This document shows positions 49,301 to 61,400 of a DNA stretch of 64,000 nucleotides, piece after piece. The notes beneath the pieces are model-generated. The model made no database searches, was not told the DNA's origin, and was given only the letters and a program-made list of their open reading frames with translations. The position numbers and the translations under genes were made by a program. The stretch's first letter is position 1, and each line of letters starts with the position of its first letter. The DNA is from Rhodosorus marinus (Eukaryota > Rhodophyta > Stylonematophyceae > Stylonematales > Stylonemataceae), in NCBI GenBank assembly GCA_029953675.1, contig JAMWBK010000005.1:1736001-1800000 (forward strand), in the 5' to 3' direction.

Positions 49301-50146
49301 CGGTCTAGCATTGCTTGTACTCTTCGGCAACCAGGACCACCAAGGATGTATATTTCGTATTACCTTATCTATGAGTCGATTTTGTGCGCTGTAATCTATG
49401 AGAATTCTAGGGGACTCGGATTGAGTCGCAAACTAGACAAATTTTTGGAGCATTGGGAATGGGTTGGGAAGACCGAAGACGGAGACGGCTGGCCTCAGCC
49501 CATCGTCATCGTAAGGAGGCCTCGTCCTCGATTTGAAGGGGCGCCAACAATGACTTGCCGTTGCATCCATGCATGTTCCGAGGAGACTGACAGTTCCTTT
49601 GTTTTGCTTTCCTTCCATTGATTTGAGGTCCAGATTTTTCATTTCGTAGCTCAACTGCGGAGAAAGGCCGGATGGAAATTATCTGGAAATAAAGGCGGTG
49701 GCGGGGTGTACAGACCAGTTCTTCCGGTAGCCCCACCAGATAGAAGCTTTGTTGAGTTTGTTTCAGATCAGTACGATTGCCAATTTTTTGATATATCTCC
49801 TGTCTTCCTCCGTCGTAAACAGGTGAAAACACTCGATGCTTGGAACGATTCAGGCAGCGACGGGGACGTCCCAACAACACACCACAGACGGCGAAGGAGA
49901 AAAGCTACTAGCTGAAAGTTGCTGTACGTAGGTAGCGTTCGTTCCTAAATGTTTACGATAAACAGATGCAGAGGTTTACAGGATATCTAGAAACAGTATT
50001 TTCCACACGGAGAGTTCACCATTCCGGGGACTTTCCGAGATTGTCTGGAGGTCGTACTGCGGAGATGTGTGTCCTTCCGAGGGTCAGAAACTCCGCGCAG
50101 TCTCATCATCATGCCACCACAATCTTTACTTTAGCTCTCGGAGTCT
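49301..50146. other. Region with possible short exons
   Basis: Plus-strand frames at 49346-49516 and 49658-49915 have biased composition. The latter ends in an arginine-rich tail (HHRRRRRKATS). They are separated by a plausible GTAAGG/CGTAG intron, but splicing them puts the second in a different frame that stops at 49731. I leave them unassigned. 49960-50146 leads into the inverted repeat. Confidence 0.3.
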
Positions 50147-50507
50147 GCATCCTGGCTTGTGCCTGCTATGCTGTCACCCGCGTACGTTTCTGCTGAGGAG
50201 GCTCCGGGAGGTTGTAGGGGAGCTCCGCATGCGGGTTGTCTTCTGCAGCATCCATCAACGGTAACCTCGGAGAGCGCGGAACCCTCTGCGCCTGCAGCAG
50301 CTGCGAACGCAGACACAGCAGCCTCGTCCCCTCCAGGGGTCGCACAAGCAGACCGTGGGGGCGTCGACGGTGACTCCAGCGCGACGCCCGGTTACCGTTG
50401 ATGGATGCTGCAGAGGACAACCCGCATGCGGAGCTCCCCTACAACCTCCCGGAGCCTCCTCAGCAAGAACGTACGCGGGTGAGAAAAGCAGGCACAAGCA
50501 AGGATGC
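50147..50507. repeat. Long inverted repeat, ~120-bp arms
   Basis: Left arm 50147-50266 and right arm 50390-50507 are reverse complements with few mismatches. The inner ~88 bases differ at only about three positions; the outer ends are less exact. The intervening loop is about 123 bases and GC-rich. The arms meet at GGTAACC (left) and GGTTACC (right). It sits just upstream of the reverse-transcriptase remnant. Transcribed RNA could fold into a long hairpin. It may be a foldback element or a product of retroelement rearrangement. Confidence 0.9.
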
Positions 50508-50622
50508 CGAGATGACTCCGGTAGCCCCGCAGAACCTCTGGGCAACACCACAGCACCGAATGCCCTGCCGCACAAGATAGGCCCATGGAGACCCACGACA
50601 GCCAGGACCACACTCCCAAATA

Positions 50623-51960
50623 ATGCCCAGCCGATGCAGGGGAATTAAACGACGACGGGAAGAGCCTCTGTTCTTCTCCAATCGTGAGGACTGGATACAA
50701 CGCGGGACGGACTTTGTCAACGACATCACGGAAGCGGGTAGGCGGTGGACACGCATTCTACACTGCACTGTTCGAACCCGCAGGTTTATCCCAGAAGCCC
50801 AAGTCAATAATTGGAGCCGCCTCTTTAGCGCTGCCCTGCAGCTCGCACGCGTACCAATGCGGGCACAGGATGCAAGTCTCCTCATCGCCGGGCTTCCCGG
50901 CCTCATACTGGGCTATACTGAGCTCCCCATTGGCACACAGGTCGGACACATCCTCGCAGGGGAATTCCACACGGTTTGGAAGGCCTTGAGGAATATGGGA
51001 CACGGCAGAAACCCTACACCGACCCGGGATCTAGGCAACTAGCACACGGGCGCAGAAACAAGCCCTGAAGCTCCCGGATCTGGGCCAACTCTCTGACGCA
51101 GCGCGCCGACTCACGGCATCGGAACTAGCCACGCAAACCTCGGAGACCTGGCGCCAGCTAGAAGATCTGTTTCCGGAACCTGAAGAGCACCCGCTAGCGG
51201 AACTCCTCACCCAGGCCTAAGGACACTACTCAGCCGATAATGCACAGTTCAAAGGGCGTTGGCGGGCGAAGCTGCTGACGAGGGCATTCGGGCAAACCTA
51301 ACCCGACTACCCCAAGAAAAGGGCCCTGGGCCCAGTGGCCTACGTGCAGAACACCTACAGGCACTCAATGGTGAGGTACAACCACACCTGGTACGCTTCA
51401 TAAGACAACTTTCCACCGCACCCGAGCGGTTTCCGGACTTCCTCACTAGGGCTTTGCGCGGAAGTCGGCTCTTGCCGTTTGCAAAGCACTCTACCACGAG
51501 CCCACCACCCGCGAGGCCAGCAGTTCGCCCGATCGGCGTTCCAGAGGTCCTCCAGAAGTTGGCGACATAGTGGGTTCTCAGTTCGGCCTACAACGTGCCT
51601 CCGAGAGCTACTAGTACCCCTCAACTTGGCATTGCCGCAAGTGGCGGATGCGAAAAATCACTGCATGCCTTTCAAGCACACCGGTTCCGTGAATCGGAAT
51701 CGGCTGTACTCAGACCGGACCTGGCCAATACGTTCAACCGGATAGATCGTCGCATCGCTAAGCAACTAGTCAACCACCACTACCCGGAACTGGCAGCCAT
51801 CATCCGACTGGGGTATGGCAACCATTGTGGTGTCTCCCCTACGCTCTTTGGCTGGCGATGCGAAGATAAGGAAGGTCACCTGAGCAAAGACCGCCTCCAC
51901 CTGCGGGCCACCACTAAAGGATACAGTCACCAATTTGCTTGCGAGCATGACGGTTCTGGA
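50623..51960 (+). mobile_element. Decayed non-LTR-type reverse transcriptase element
   Basis: Broken open frames in two phases carry reverse-transcriptase signatures. They are GPGPSGLRAEHLQAL near 51325, RPIGVPEVLQKLAT near 51525, and LGIAASGGCEKSLHAF then LANTFNRIDRRIAKQL near 51625-51770. The upstream part (50623-51220) reads as the usual alanine-rich lead-in, including QLEDLFPEPEEHP before a stop. In-frame stops occur near 51220 and 51570, and the catalytic aspartate pair and everything beyond is missing, so this is a dead 3'-truncated copy. No endonuclease domain, poly(A) tail or target duplication was identified. Alternative: another RT-bearing retroelement class. Confidence 0.65.
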
Positions 51961-52584
51961 ATGGCCTTGGACAAAGCAGAGGTGGGGGGGGTTCTTTTCC
52001 CTTTCTCCAAATTTCCTTCAGCGCTTTTAAAAGCATCCTTTCCATTCGGTACCGAAAACGAAAAGAAAATAGTAGTATCAAGAACTCCGCCACTTGCCGA
52101 AGCTCAACGATCCACACCTCATTCCCCCCCCAAAAAAGGATACTCTTGTTGCGGTGGAAGGAAAAGAAAAAAAGGCACAGACACATAGAGAGCATAAATG
52201 CGCCTGCTTTTAAATCTTCAAAAGCACGCAGGAATGCATAAATATTAGAGAAGAAACGACTACGCTACTAGTTCATCGGCGCATCCGGCTCAACTCCACC
52301 ATGTTCATATTCTCATCGACCTCAGCCATTGCCACATTCAGCAAGGCTAATACCACTTTGAAAAAAAAAACAACTCATTTGGACAGCTGTCCTTTCCGAA
52401 ATGGGACATGGGACCAGTGGCGCTTTGAGGATACCTCTGGACGCGGGGTATCGGGGGAGCTTCTAGACGGATGGGGAGGGAGACGACTGGGGGATGGAAA
52501 GTAGACATTAGCAGAGTGCTTTTGTAGGATAATTGATGGATTAGACGCAATTAGGGGGATCTCGTCTGAAATTTTTTGGCAAGG
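51961..52584. other. Intergenic region before DRG2
   Basis: Low-complexity stretches (a G run at 51982-51990 and C/A runs near 52125-52138) and no gene. 52430-52560 is G/purine-rich on plus and probably is the leader of the DRG2 gene. Confidence 0.5.
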
Positions 52585-54095
52585 ATGGGTATTCAGGAAA
52601 GAATTAAGGAGATTGAGCTGGAGATGTCTCGAACGCAGAAGAACAAGGCGACCGAGTATCATCTGGGGTTGCTGAAGTCGAGGCTGGCGAAGCTGAGGTC
52701 TCAGCTTTTGGAAGGTGATAGTGCCGGCAAGGTGAGTAGCCTGTTACTCCTCTTTTCTTTCTAGTTTATTCATCTCGGCTCCCGCCGAACATACTTTGTT
52801 AGTGCTCGTTGGTTTTTGGGGTTTTTCGAATCTGTTTTCTGATCGCAAGTCGGCAACAAACACTCTCTGATTCTATTTCCTGAAGGGTGGTGGTGGTGGA
52901 GATAGAGATTTTGAGGTTGTTAAGTACGGAGACGCTAGAGTAGCACTTGTTGGTTTTCCTTCTGTTGGCAAGTCGACCTTCCTCTCCAGCATAACTCAGA
53001 CTCAGTCAGAGGCTGCCGCGTATGAATTTACAACGTTGACATGCGTGCCCGGGATTCTGAACTACAAGGGAGCAACGATCCAGATCCTGGATCTGCCTGG
53101 AATTATCGAAGGTGCTGCGCAGGGAAAAGGTCGTGGTAGGCAAGTAATTGCCACGGCGAGAAGCGCGGATTTGATCCTTCTTATGCTCGATGCCACCAAG
53201 GCAAACACTCAGGCACCACTTCTGGAGAGGGAGCTTGAATCAGTTGGAATCCGAATGAATAAGAGACCTCCCAACGTCCTTTTTAAACCGAAGAAAACAG
53301 GCGGCATTGCCTTTACTGCTACAGTCCCCCTCACTCATATGAACGAGAAGCTCTGCTACGGGATTTTGCACGAGGTAAGCTAGAAGACGAATGGGGGTTC
53401 AATTGCGATCATTTTCCTTCAACCCACTCAGGACGATGATTGTGTCTGCGTTTTCTGACACCAGTTCAAGATTCACAACGCGGACATCGTCATTCGAGAA
53501 GATATTACAGTCGACGAATTCTTGGACGTCGTCGAGGGCAACCGGCAGTATATCCGATGTCTTCATGTGGTGAACAAAATAGATGCTATCACGATTGAGG
53601 AAGTGGATCGGCTTGCCAGGCTTCCGAATACAACAGTAATATCGTGTAACTTAAACCTCAACTTTGAAAGACTGCTGGAAGTGATGTGGGAGTACCTGGA
53701 GCTGTGCAGAGTGTACACTCGGCGACGGGGAGCGCCACCTGACTTTGAGGATCCTCTTGTATTGAGAAAAGGGTGAGCTGTCCTATACATGAACGACTTT
53801 GTTAATCCGAGGAATAGGTTCCTGATGTTGACGAGCAGGCTCCGTGCTCTTCGCGCTCTGTACGCTTTTCTCGGAATCTTGTCGTCCTTATTAACCGTCG
53901 CGTTGCAAACATTCTCTTGTTCAACGCAGTGCAAAGGTGATTGATGCTTGTCGTGCTATTCATAGGAGCCTTGCCGATCCTCACAACTTCAGATATGCGC
54001 TGGTGTGGGGCTTGAGCGCAAAGCATGACCCGCAGAGAGTCGGGTTGCAGCATGATCTCGATGATGAGGATGTTATCCAGGTTATCAAGAAGTAG
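52585..54095 (+). CDS. DRG2: Developmentally regulated GTP-binding protein 2 (DRG2/Rbg2)
   Basis: Obg-HflX-type GTPase associated with translating ribosomes. Four exons, 52585-52731, 52886-53374, 53465-53772 and 53930-54095, give 369 residues (human DRG2 is about 364). The N-terminal helix has [17 protein letters not shown]-type sequence. The G1 motif is [10 protein letters not shown]2 lies in [12 protein letters not shown]3 is [16 protein letters not shown] and G4 is NKID; a terminal TGS domain ends [13 protein letters not shown]2 is favoured over DRG1 by [19 protein letters not shown] and the [14 protein letters not shown]-type stretch. The first two introns are phase 0 and the last is phase 2, completing [15 protein letters not shown]. 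Confidence 0.95.
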
Positions 54096-54616
54096 GGAGC
54101 TGGGCAGTGTTAGAACATGCACGTGTACATACATTCGTGCGCATTATCCGTCTGATTGCCTAGCGCCTGGACGCAAGATCAGGTGGTGGCATGCTGGCTT
54201 GTCCCTGCCACGCGAGTTCAACTTCGGACGAGTCTTGCCAGCGTGATGTTGACTGCCAGCAAATGGGCACATGTAGCTCTTCGTATAATCCGTTGCTTTG
54301 ATGGGTTAAGAGGGAAGAGCAAAGGAGTTTATTTGCGCTTTGCCAGGTCGCCACAAGAGGTGCCCAGGGCGCCTCTTGTGTAGCGAAAAAAGGGCGGTTG
54401 ACCAGCAGTCGTACTAGCGTATTGCTGAGCCTGACTACGGGATTCAAAATGGGTTGTACAATGAACACGTCGGTACTAGGCAATAATTTCCCCCACGAGT
54501 CGATCGACGAGCGCTTTGTTTTTCTTACTCTGCTGTTAAGACCGCATTCAGCTCCATTAAAAGACTTCGGAAAGCAAGTTCCTCACCAAATTCTCTCAGC
54601 TCCAGAACGCCTAGGC
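54096..54616. other. Convergent intergenic region
   Basis: Between the 3' ends of DRG2 (plus) and the elongase (minus). No gene supported; short frames only. Confidence 0.5.
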
Positions 54617-55690
54617 TTACATGGTCTTTTTCATCGTTTTTGACTTGGCTCCTTTCTTGAACTTGTTCTGCACCAGAAAGTTGCCGAAGAGCGTGATGAG
54701 CGTTATCATGTACCACAACAGTACTTGTCCGAGCATTTTAGGGAACTCGCAGGTCTTCATCCATCCTACGGTGAGGCTCTGACCACAAAAGGCAAAGAAC
54801 TGGAGTATCTGCATATACGTAATGTAGTACTTCCACCCTGTCACGAAGACACGCAAAGCCGCACAGCGAGCCGTTCGGATTAGAATTGAGCACGAGAATG
54901 TCAGCAACAGAGCAGGTAGTTCTCGAGGCTTGCCGATGTCTTACATGGAGAGTAACCGAAACTTGCTAGGAGATAGTAGCCGTACATAAGTACGTGAATG
55001 TACGAGTTAATTGCGAGAGAAAAGTAAGCATCTGATCCTGGAGCCATCCACGTGATGGCGGCCCAATAGATGAAGATTGAGATATGGTGGTAAACGTGCA
55101 GGAATGACACCTGCCTCATGCGAGATTCGAGGATCATGAAGAAGGTGTCCAGAAACTCGATGACCTTGCTGACTGTGAATATCCATGACAACCTCGCCAT
55201 CTTCGAATTTCACGGTTTGAGCGGATCAAAGGGAGGTTTCAGTTAGTGCGTCACATCGCAGATCCCCTAGGTGCTGATGGCTATCTGGTGTTTACCTCTA
55301 CGCCAAGCTTCCCTTCAGCGAACGGCACGCACCAAACAGAACTGTACGAGCCCTGATAGGCTTGCCAGAGCGACATCGTGCCCATGTAAGAACTAAGAAC
55401 CACCATGAAGAGATTGTACACTCTCATCACAGGCTTCATGTCAAGCCTAAAAAACAGGAGAAACTGTCACCAAAGGATTTTTTTGATAGCTATAATTTCG
55501 ATAGCCGGGAACTCGGAGCTCACTTTTTGCCATTCATCAACACGGGACCAACTAGAACCATCAACAGGTACGCGATGCAGACCAGTGGCACAGCGATCGG
55601 GTACATAAACGGATAGTCCTTGGTCAATTCATGCACCGGCCCAAACCATCCTTCCCAGGTGGCATTCCAAGTCTCCACAACGGCCTCCAT
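54617..55690 (-). CDS. ELO-family very-long-chain fatty acid elongase
   Basis: ER 3-ketoacyl-CoA synthase that condenses malonyl-CoA with fatty acyl-CoA. Four exons, 55690-55524, 55446-55296, 55200-54945 and 54837-54617, give 264 residues. Motifs present are SKVIEFLDTFFMIL, the histidine box HVYHH within SFLHVYHHISIF, and NSYIHVLMYGYY. Several membrane helices are present. The C-terminus is KKTM, a KKXX-type dilysine retrieval signal for the ER. All junctions keep phase, although the exon 3 acceptor (GAAG at 55201) lacks a strong pyrimidine tract. Substrate range (saturated or polyunsaturated) cannot be decided from motifs alone. Confidence 0.93.
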
Positions 55691-56478
55691 CTCGAAAAAC
55701 ACACACCACTTTCACCTTCCGAGATCAAAAAGGGAGGTTGAGGAAAACACTCAAGGTCAAAACCAATCCCAGTCCGTCGTCACCCAGAAAGCTCCCTGTA
55801 GAGATCAGACCATCCGATCTTCCACGCCAATCACAAAGAACTTTACCCAAAAGCCCGACGAGTCTCACCAAAATGGTGCACTACTTATTGCGAGACTTTA
55901 CGGACATCCGATCAACGTAATTGTATGCCGACCGGAGGGCTTCCCAGCACAACTGTATTCACCCCCCTAACTCAATACCTTTACCGTTTACACTTTCTTC
56001 TCAATTTTAAAATATTCAAATATTTTCGTCGTTGGACGATTGCAAATGAGACCATATCAAAGGGTGGGTGAAGACAATGCCGTGCAGACGATCAAGCAGC
56101 CTTGAGGGCAGGTGATAGAAAGTTTTTTGAGAAGTTTTCCAGGATGAGAGAGCTGAGGCTTAGGTTCGCACCGCTCTGTCCTGCTGTCTCGGATGCTGCC
56201 TGGCCCGTCGAGGCAGCTATCGGCTCTTTGTTGGTGGCATGAGGGAAGGCCCTTGGCGGTGGTTGTGGGACTTATGGGCATGGGTTTTTCGCGGTTGAGT
56301 GGTTTTTTGGTTTGAACAATCCGGAGGCCAGAATCCGATAGGAGTACAACTGTTTTGTCCTCTTCCCAGCGCTGCACCCGCCTCCTAGGTTCTTACAATT
56401 AAATTCGTTTAATCTATTAGAACTGACTAGACAAACTTTTAGATAAAGCTTTCCAAAGAATACATAGGGCCCTCACAA
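55691..56478. other. Intergenic region upstream of elongase
   Basis: Holds the promoter of the elongase and the 3' UTR of the next minus-strand gene. Plus-strand frames (55620-55970) and the minus-strand frame 56057-56377 have no domains. Confidence 0.45.
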
Positions 56479-58483
56479 CTATCGCTGAATGTAAGGCTGC
56501 TCGTCCACTGCCATCGCCTTTGCAACGGGGTGGGCCTCATTGCGCTGCAGCTCTGATCCCGCGATATTGGAGCCGGTTGTTTCATAGTGCTTCCTACCAT
56601 ATCTGAGCACGAACACAAGACAACAGAAGACCAATGAGAAAACAGCCCTCGTAGTCAGGAAAAAGAACCCAAGAGCGGTGTAAAAGGAATACATACTTCA
56701 TCTGGACGAGCGCCTCCGAAGCCCCTGCGCTATCCTCAACGCCGGAATGACTAGAGCCCAATCCATCCGCACCTCCGTTCCCATTGTGCTGTTTCGTTCT
56801 GTGCAAGGATTCAGGGACATCTCCTACTTCTACGTGCGGAGGCCCTTGATATTGTGCAGGCAGTGAAGAAACAGGAGCCCTGAAGCCGTTCTGGTTAACG
56901 TACAAGGGAACCATATTGTTCATGGGCAACTGTGCGGTGAGCTGCATATGCGCTCCTGCTGTAGAGAACCCCGGATAATGATACAGCCTCTCAACAGGAT
57001 GACCTTGCGAATGGAGGTGAGCAATGGAAGGGTGGAAAATGCCGTTCTGCTGTCCAATCAATTGAGGTTCGTGGTTTCCCGGGGTCATTTCCACCTCCTT
57101 AGACCCCGCCGAATGTGTATCGACTCCGTTTGTAGCCATTTCCTGTGTTCTTCTATGGTAAACCTCCTCTCCGTGATGCACATCAAACGCGGCACCGTGG
57201 TCTTCCACTATAGCACACGAGCGTAGAACAAAACACGAGTTGGGGTTAGAATTGTGCGGAAATCAGCAACCATCGGCCTCCAAGTTTGAAAAGTGAGAAA
57301 ACGTACCACGACTACAATGGACTCCAGCTTGCAATGACGATCGTTCACGTCCGTTAACACTCGTCCACTGTCGTGCCATCTCCTCCACAGTAGTCCTGGG
57401 TAACTTCGATCCAGGAACGTTCCACGGCGATGTTGCCGCTTGTGCTGAAACGTCTGCGCTACTGGGCTTCTTCAGCATATGTCCAATCTAAAAACAGCAC
57501 ACAAGAATCAGAAAAGCGTCGTTAGCCTCGGGCATCGGCACCACACATTAACGAAAAACGGCGGTTCTCTCGATTCTTACCTCCACATACAACACATTCC
57601 TGCGGGTCACGGCTGCTAACTTTCCGTTGCTCAAGGGCGCATGCTCCTTGAGTGGAATGCTGCCATTTGGGTTTCCATCCAAGCCATGATAGCCTCCATT
57701 GCGTACGCAATAGTTGAACGCGAAGATCGCAACAGGAAACTCTTCTGGTAGCTTCAGGGCCTCCAGTGAGGTCCATGGGTCTCGAATCGTTAGCTGGCAC
57801 ATCGAGCCGTTGGCGAAGGTAATGGCAATACCATCTGAGTTCACTTTGTGGCCGTTGGAAAAGGTTAACGGTAGAGAGCCTATGCACTCGCAGGGAGAAC
57901 CTATCTTAGAAACCACAGGCAAAGCGCAATGGCACAAACCTCGACAAAACTCACCTTGTCGTTTGGACGGGGAAAGTACTCCCGCTTGAACCCACCCGAC
58001 AGTGGCTAGCTTATAGTCATTCCTACCATCCGCTCTCGTCGGAAGCCTGCTTGTAAGAACTTCAAATCCGTTGCTCAACAAACGCATTGCTTTTGCCTCA
58101 ATTTCTGAAAACATCGGCTTGTCCTTCCACCCAACCTCTTGCCCAAATTCGGGAGCCGTGGGCATCTCAACAATGCACAACAGTCCTGGGCACGAGGCAC
58201 ACAAAATTCTCGCTAGAAGCGGTAGCACAAGTCCATATAAGAAATGGTCTTCCTGCTCGTTCTCGACAAACACGTGCTTCGAATCCGAATCGGACAGAAC
58301 GTGTCTGAATATTGTCGACAACATGTGCTTTGATATCGGTAACTGCGAAGCGGGATTGGATGGGTAGCTCTGCTCATTAGAGCTAGACATCATGTCCAGC
58401 TCAACAGTGTTTCGAACAATATCATCCTCTCCCCAACGCAACAAATCCTTTACGGGCATCATTTTGCTTGACTCCTTGCGCAA
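56479..58483 (-). CDS. Unrecognised 554-residue protein
   Basis: Exons from high to low coordinate: 58483-57955, 57900-57581, 57487-57307, 57207-56697 and 56602-56479. The junctions are phase-consistent (GTGAGT, GTAAGA, GTACGT and GTATGT donors). The N-terminal ~280 residues look folded, with alternating hydrophobic strands and helices (FLYGLVLPLLARIL, VAIFAFNYCVRNGG). The rest is polar, rich in His, Gln, Asn, Gly and Pro, and probably disordered. Intron 1 (57901-57954, 54 nt) is a multiple of three without a stop, so retention would insert 18 residues, five of them unusual Cys/His. No membrane segment or known domain is recognised. The leader on the minus strand is purine-rich. Confidence 0.65.
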
Positions 58484-61400
58484 ACTAAAGACACCAGTTC
58501 CCCGTCCCTACGCCGAATCGCGAGACTGCCACTTGGACATGTCCCTTCCTGGTCCCTGGCCAGTATCCTACTCTCTTACCCGGGATCTACCCCGGACAAA
58601 CCACAATACCTGAACAATCCAGCAACGCTAAGTTCCTCTTATGAGCAGAGGGGAATCCCCTCAGAACCATCCATGAACCGCGACGAAACGCAAAACCGTT
58701 TGCTTTAAAAAGTCAATCTGAACAACTCTGCCCACCCCCACTCTCCGCTGTATGTTCTCCAAGCTTACAACCCAGCTCGACAGACTCAACCAATACGAAT
58801 CGGAACTCCTAAAACTATAGGCCTTTGTCTTAACCTCTCCACCTTGTTCAATCCAAACCGGAAATGCTCTCCTTACCTTCACAAGTCTGCCTTCCCCCCA
58901 AACCCACTCCCGCTCGGAACTCTGAAACACGCCCAAAAACTGAAATGAAGGTAACTCTACGGATTGTAGCCTCTGGCCTCACCCAAAGAACAAGTTATCC
59001 CCGCCTCTATTACAAGGAGAACCTTCGGATTGGTTAAAAAACGTCCCCTCACCCACTAGTGGTTGGAAATCTCAGTGGCATCTCAGTGACTTTCCGGCTT
59101 TTCTGCCACCTCATATATTTCCAACTGTTTTTCCTACAGGGTAAAACATATCAACTCACGTTCCAACCAAAAAGCTCGAAAGCCCTATAACAAGTTGGCA
59201 CTATCAGGAAGGACTTAATTTTAATTTATAATATGATAATATCTTGCTGTGACAACTTCAAGACTATTCTTACCCCCTTTATATTTTTTGATTCTGAAGC
59301 CAAATATGTAGAATATCGTAGGGGTTGGAAACGGTTTGGCTTTCATCAATGTCGGAGAAAGCCTCCATGAAAATTTTAAATATTTTCTGGGTTCGGGGTC
59401 AATCAGGAAACTCTGAAAGCCTTCTAATTCGCCTTTCTGTTCCTCTTCAGAACGCGTCTGTCCCAGCGCGAGGGGACGCTTCTCCTGACGTTCCGGTACG
59501 ATGAAAAATACGCGATAATGTTTCTAAGAATCAATTATTTCACCCTATCCCGCTCTATGTCCTATAAAAAAGAAGCAAGATAGATAAAACTTTTATCCAA
59601 TGGAAACTCAGAAACCAAACACAGAAGATACTGATTGGGATGCCAGTTGCTCGAGTTTACCCCCTTGAGGTAAACTTGCTATTTACAAATATTGTGATTT
59701 TGTTGTAATAAAATAGATGTTTCGCGAAACGTGGGGTATTTTGATGATGGCGCAGAGAAAATTATTCTAAAGGAAGCCCATTAAAAACTGTGGAAGGGAA
59801 CCCACCGTTTGGCTGGTTTCGACCGATTACGAAGGTTTTTTAAGTATCAAAAGTGGAGGAAATCTTCTTCGGCCCGAGCAAAAATCAGGCCCGAATTTTT
59901 TCCCGTCCTTTCGACCTTTGGACGAATTTTTTTTGTTTTTCTTTCGCGACGGTTGGCTTGAGGGGAAGGGAAAAAAAAGGAAGATAAGAAGCAAGCTTGA
60001 GGTGATGATTGGTTAAATCTCAACCGCTGGTCGTTTGTGGTTGGCTGAGCCTTCGAGATCCAAAACTATTTTGTGTATTTTTAAGCTATCCTTTCACTGC
60101 GCAATGTCTTCTGCGTGATGAATGCGAGCCAATCAAGAATGAGAAGAAGAAGCAAGGAAAAACTCAATTGGGAGCGATGAGCACGTGAGAGTTGTACCCT
60201 TTCGCTAAGATGTGTACACTCTTGATTGCGGGAGCCTGAGGTTGACTCTCCTCCACGTCTTTCACAGAGGTCTTTCTCAAGCAGACACGCTAACCCGAGA
60301 TGTAGCTTCGCCTTCCAAGGTTTTGATCGGTTATTGACAGACTAAGAACATGATGCTTTCATTCGGAGAGGCTTTTTCAATAAGCGTTGTGAGGCATTGC
60401 TACGCTGATGACGATGGCTCGTTCGTGCATGGACTACACTGGCTTGGTGAAGAGCACTATGCGCTCCTCCAAAATGTGTTATGCGTATCAACCGAGGCCT
60501 GGATGCTCACCGTATGGAGCGTCCGGTTTAAAAAGACCCTCTCGGTCGTCCGTTGGTACTGATTGATAAAAGTTGTGGGGTTGGCAAAGGCTGACCAAGC
60601 ATGTCAGCGAATAAATGCAGCATCGCTTAGGACTGACAACTTGTTGCGTAGAGTCGTTGAGAGAGCGTGCCAGCAGTGTTAGCCGTCCATAGCTGTTCTA
60701 CTTCTTGTTTCGTTCTCAAACGCTTGTCATCGTACGAGAGGTTTCTTGAAGGGACCAGTGCTTTCTGGAGGTATCTGTCCCCTTGTGGACTATAGTTCAG
60801 ACGTCTTTAAGAAGGAAATTGTACGCTCGGCAGTGCAGTATTCTCCGTTAGACATCTGTTATCACATGCATACTCTCTTCGTCCCTTGAATCCATGACTG
60901 AGAGCCGTCCTCGAATTGTGTTGAAAAGCGCCAGCTTAGGGGTCCAACTCGTGGTGCGTGGAGAACCTCCAGCGGGAGATGGGGTTTTGTTGACGCCAGC
61001 AGTCAGTATCGCATCCCGTAATGTTGCTGTCCTGAACCTGCATTATGGGTTCTGCCGTAGGTGCCTTCTGGAAACGGAATCCAGCCAGCTCAACGGGCTC
61101 CGGAAGACAAGGAGTCCACATACCCCAGGGGGACCCAAAACCTGGGATCTACGCAGCAGTTTCCGTATATGACAGCTGTCCGCTTATTCTGTAGATTGAA
61201 CAATTGACTGAGTTTAGCTATAGAACAATTGTTTTAGGGACAGTCTGGTAGTTTTGAGTTTCCTTCTCCAAAGAAATCGGGAATTGGGCGCGGATTAGCC
61301 CAAGGAGTTCAGATGCGGATATTATCGGATCTAGGAGGCGACTAGAAAAGAAATATATTCTGAACAGCTCGTTTTTCAGGTCTTCTTGTATTGATGATTT

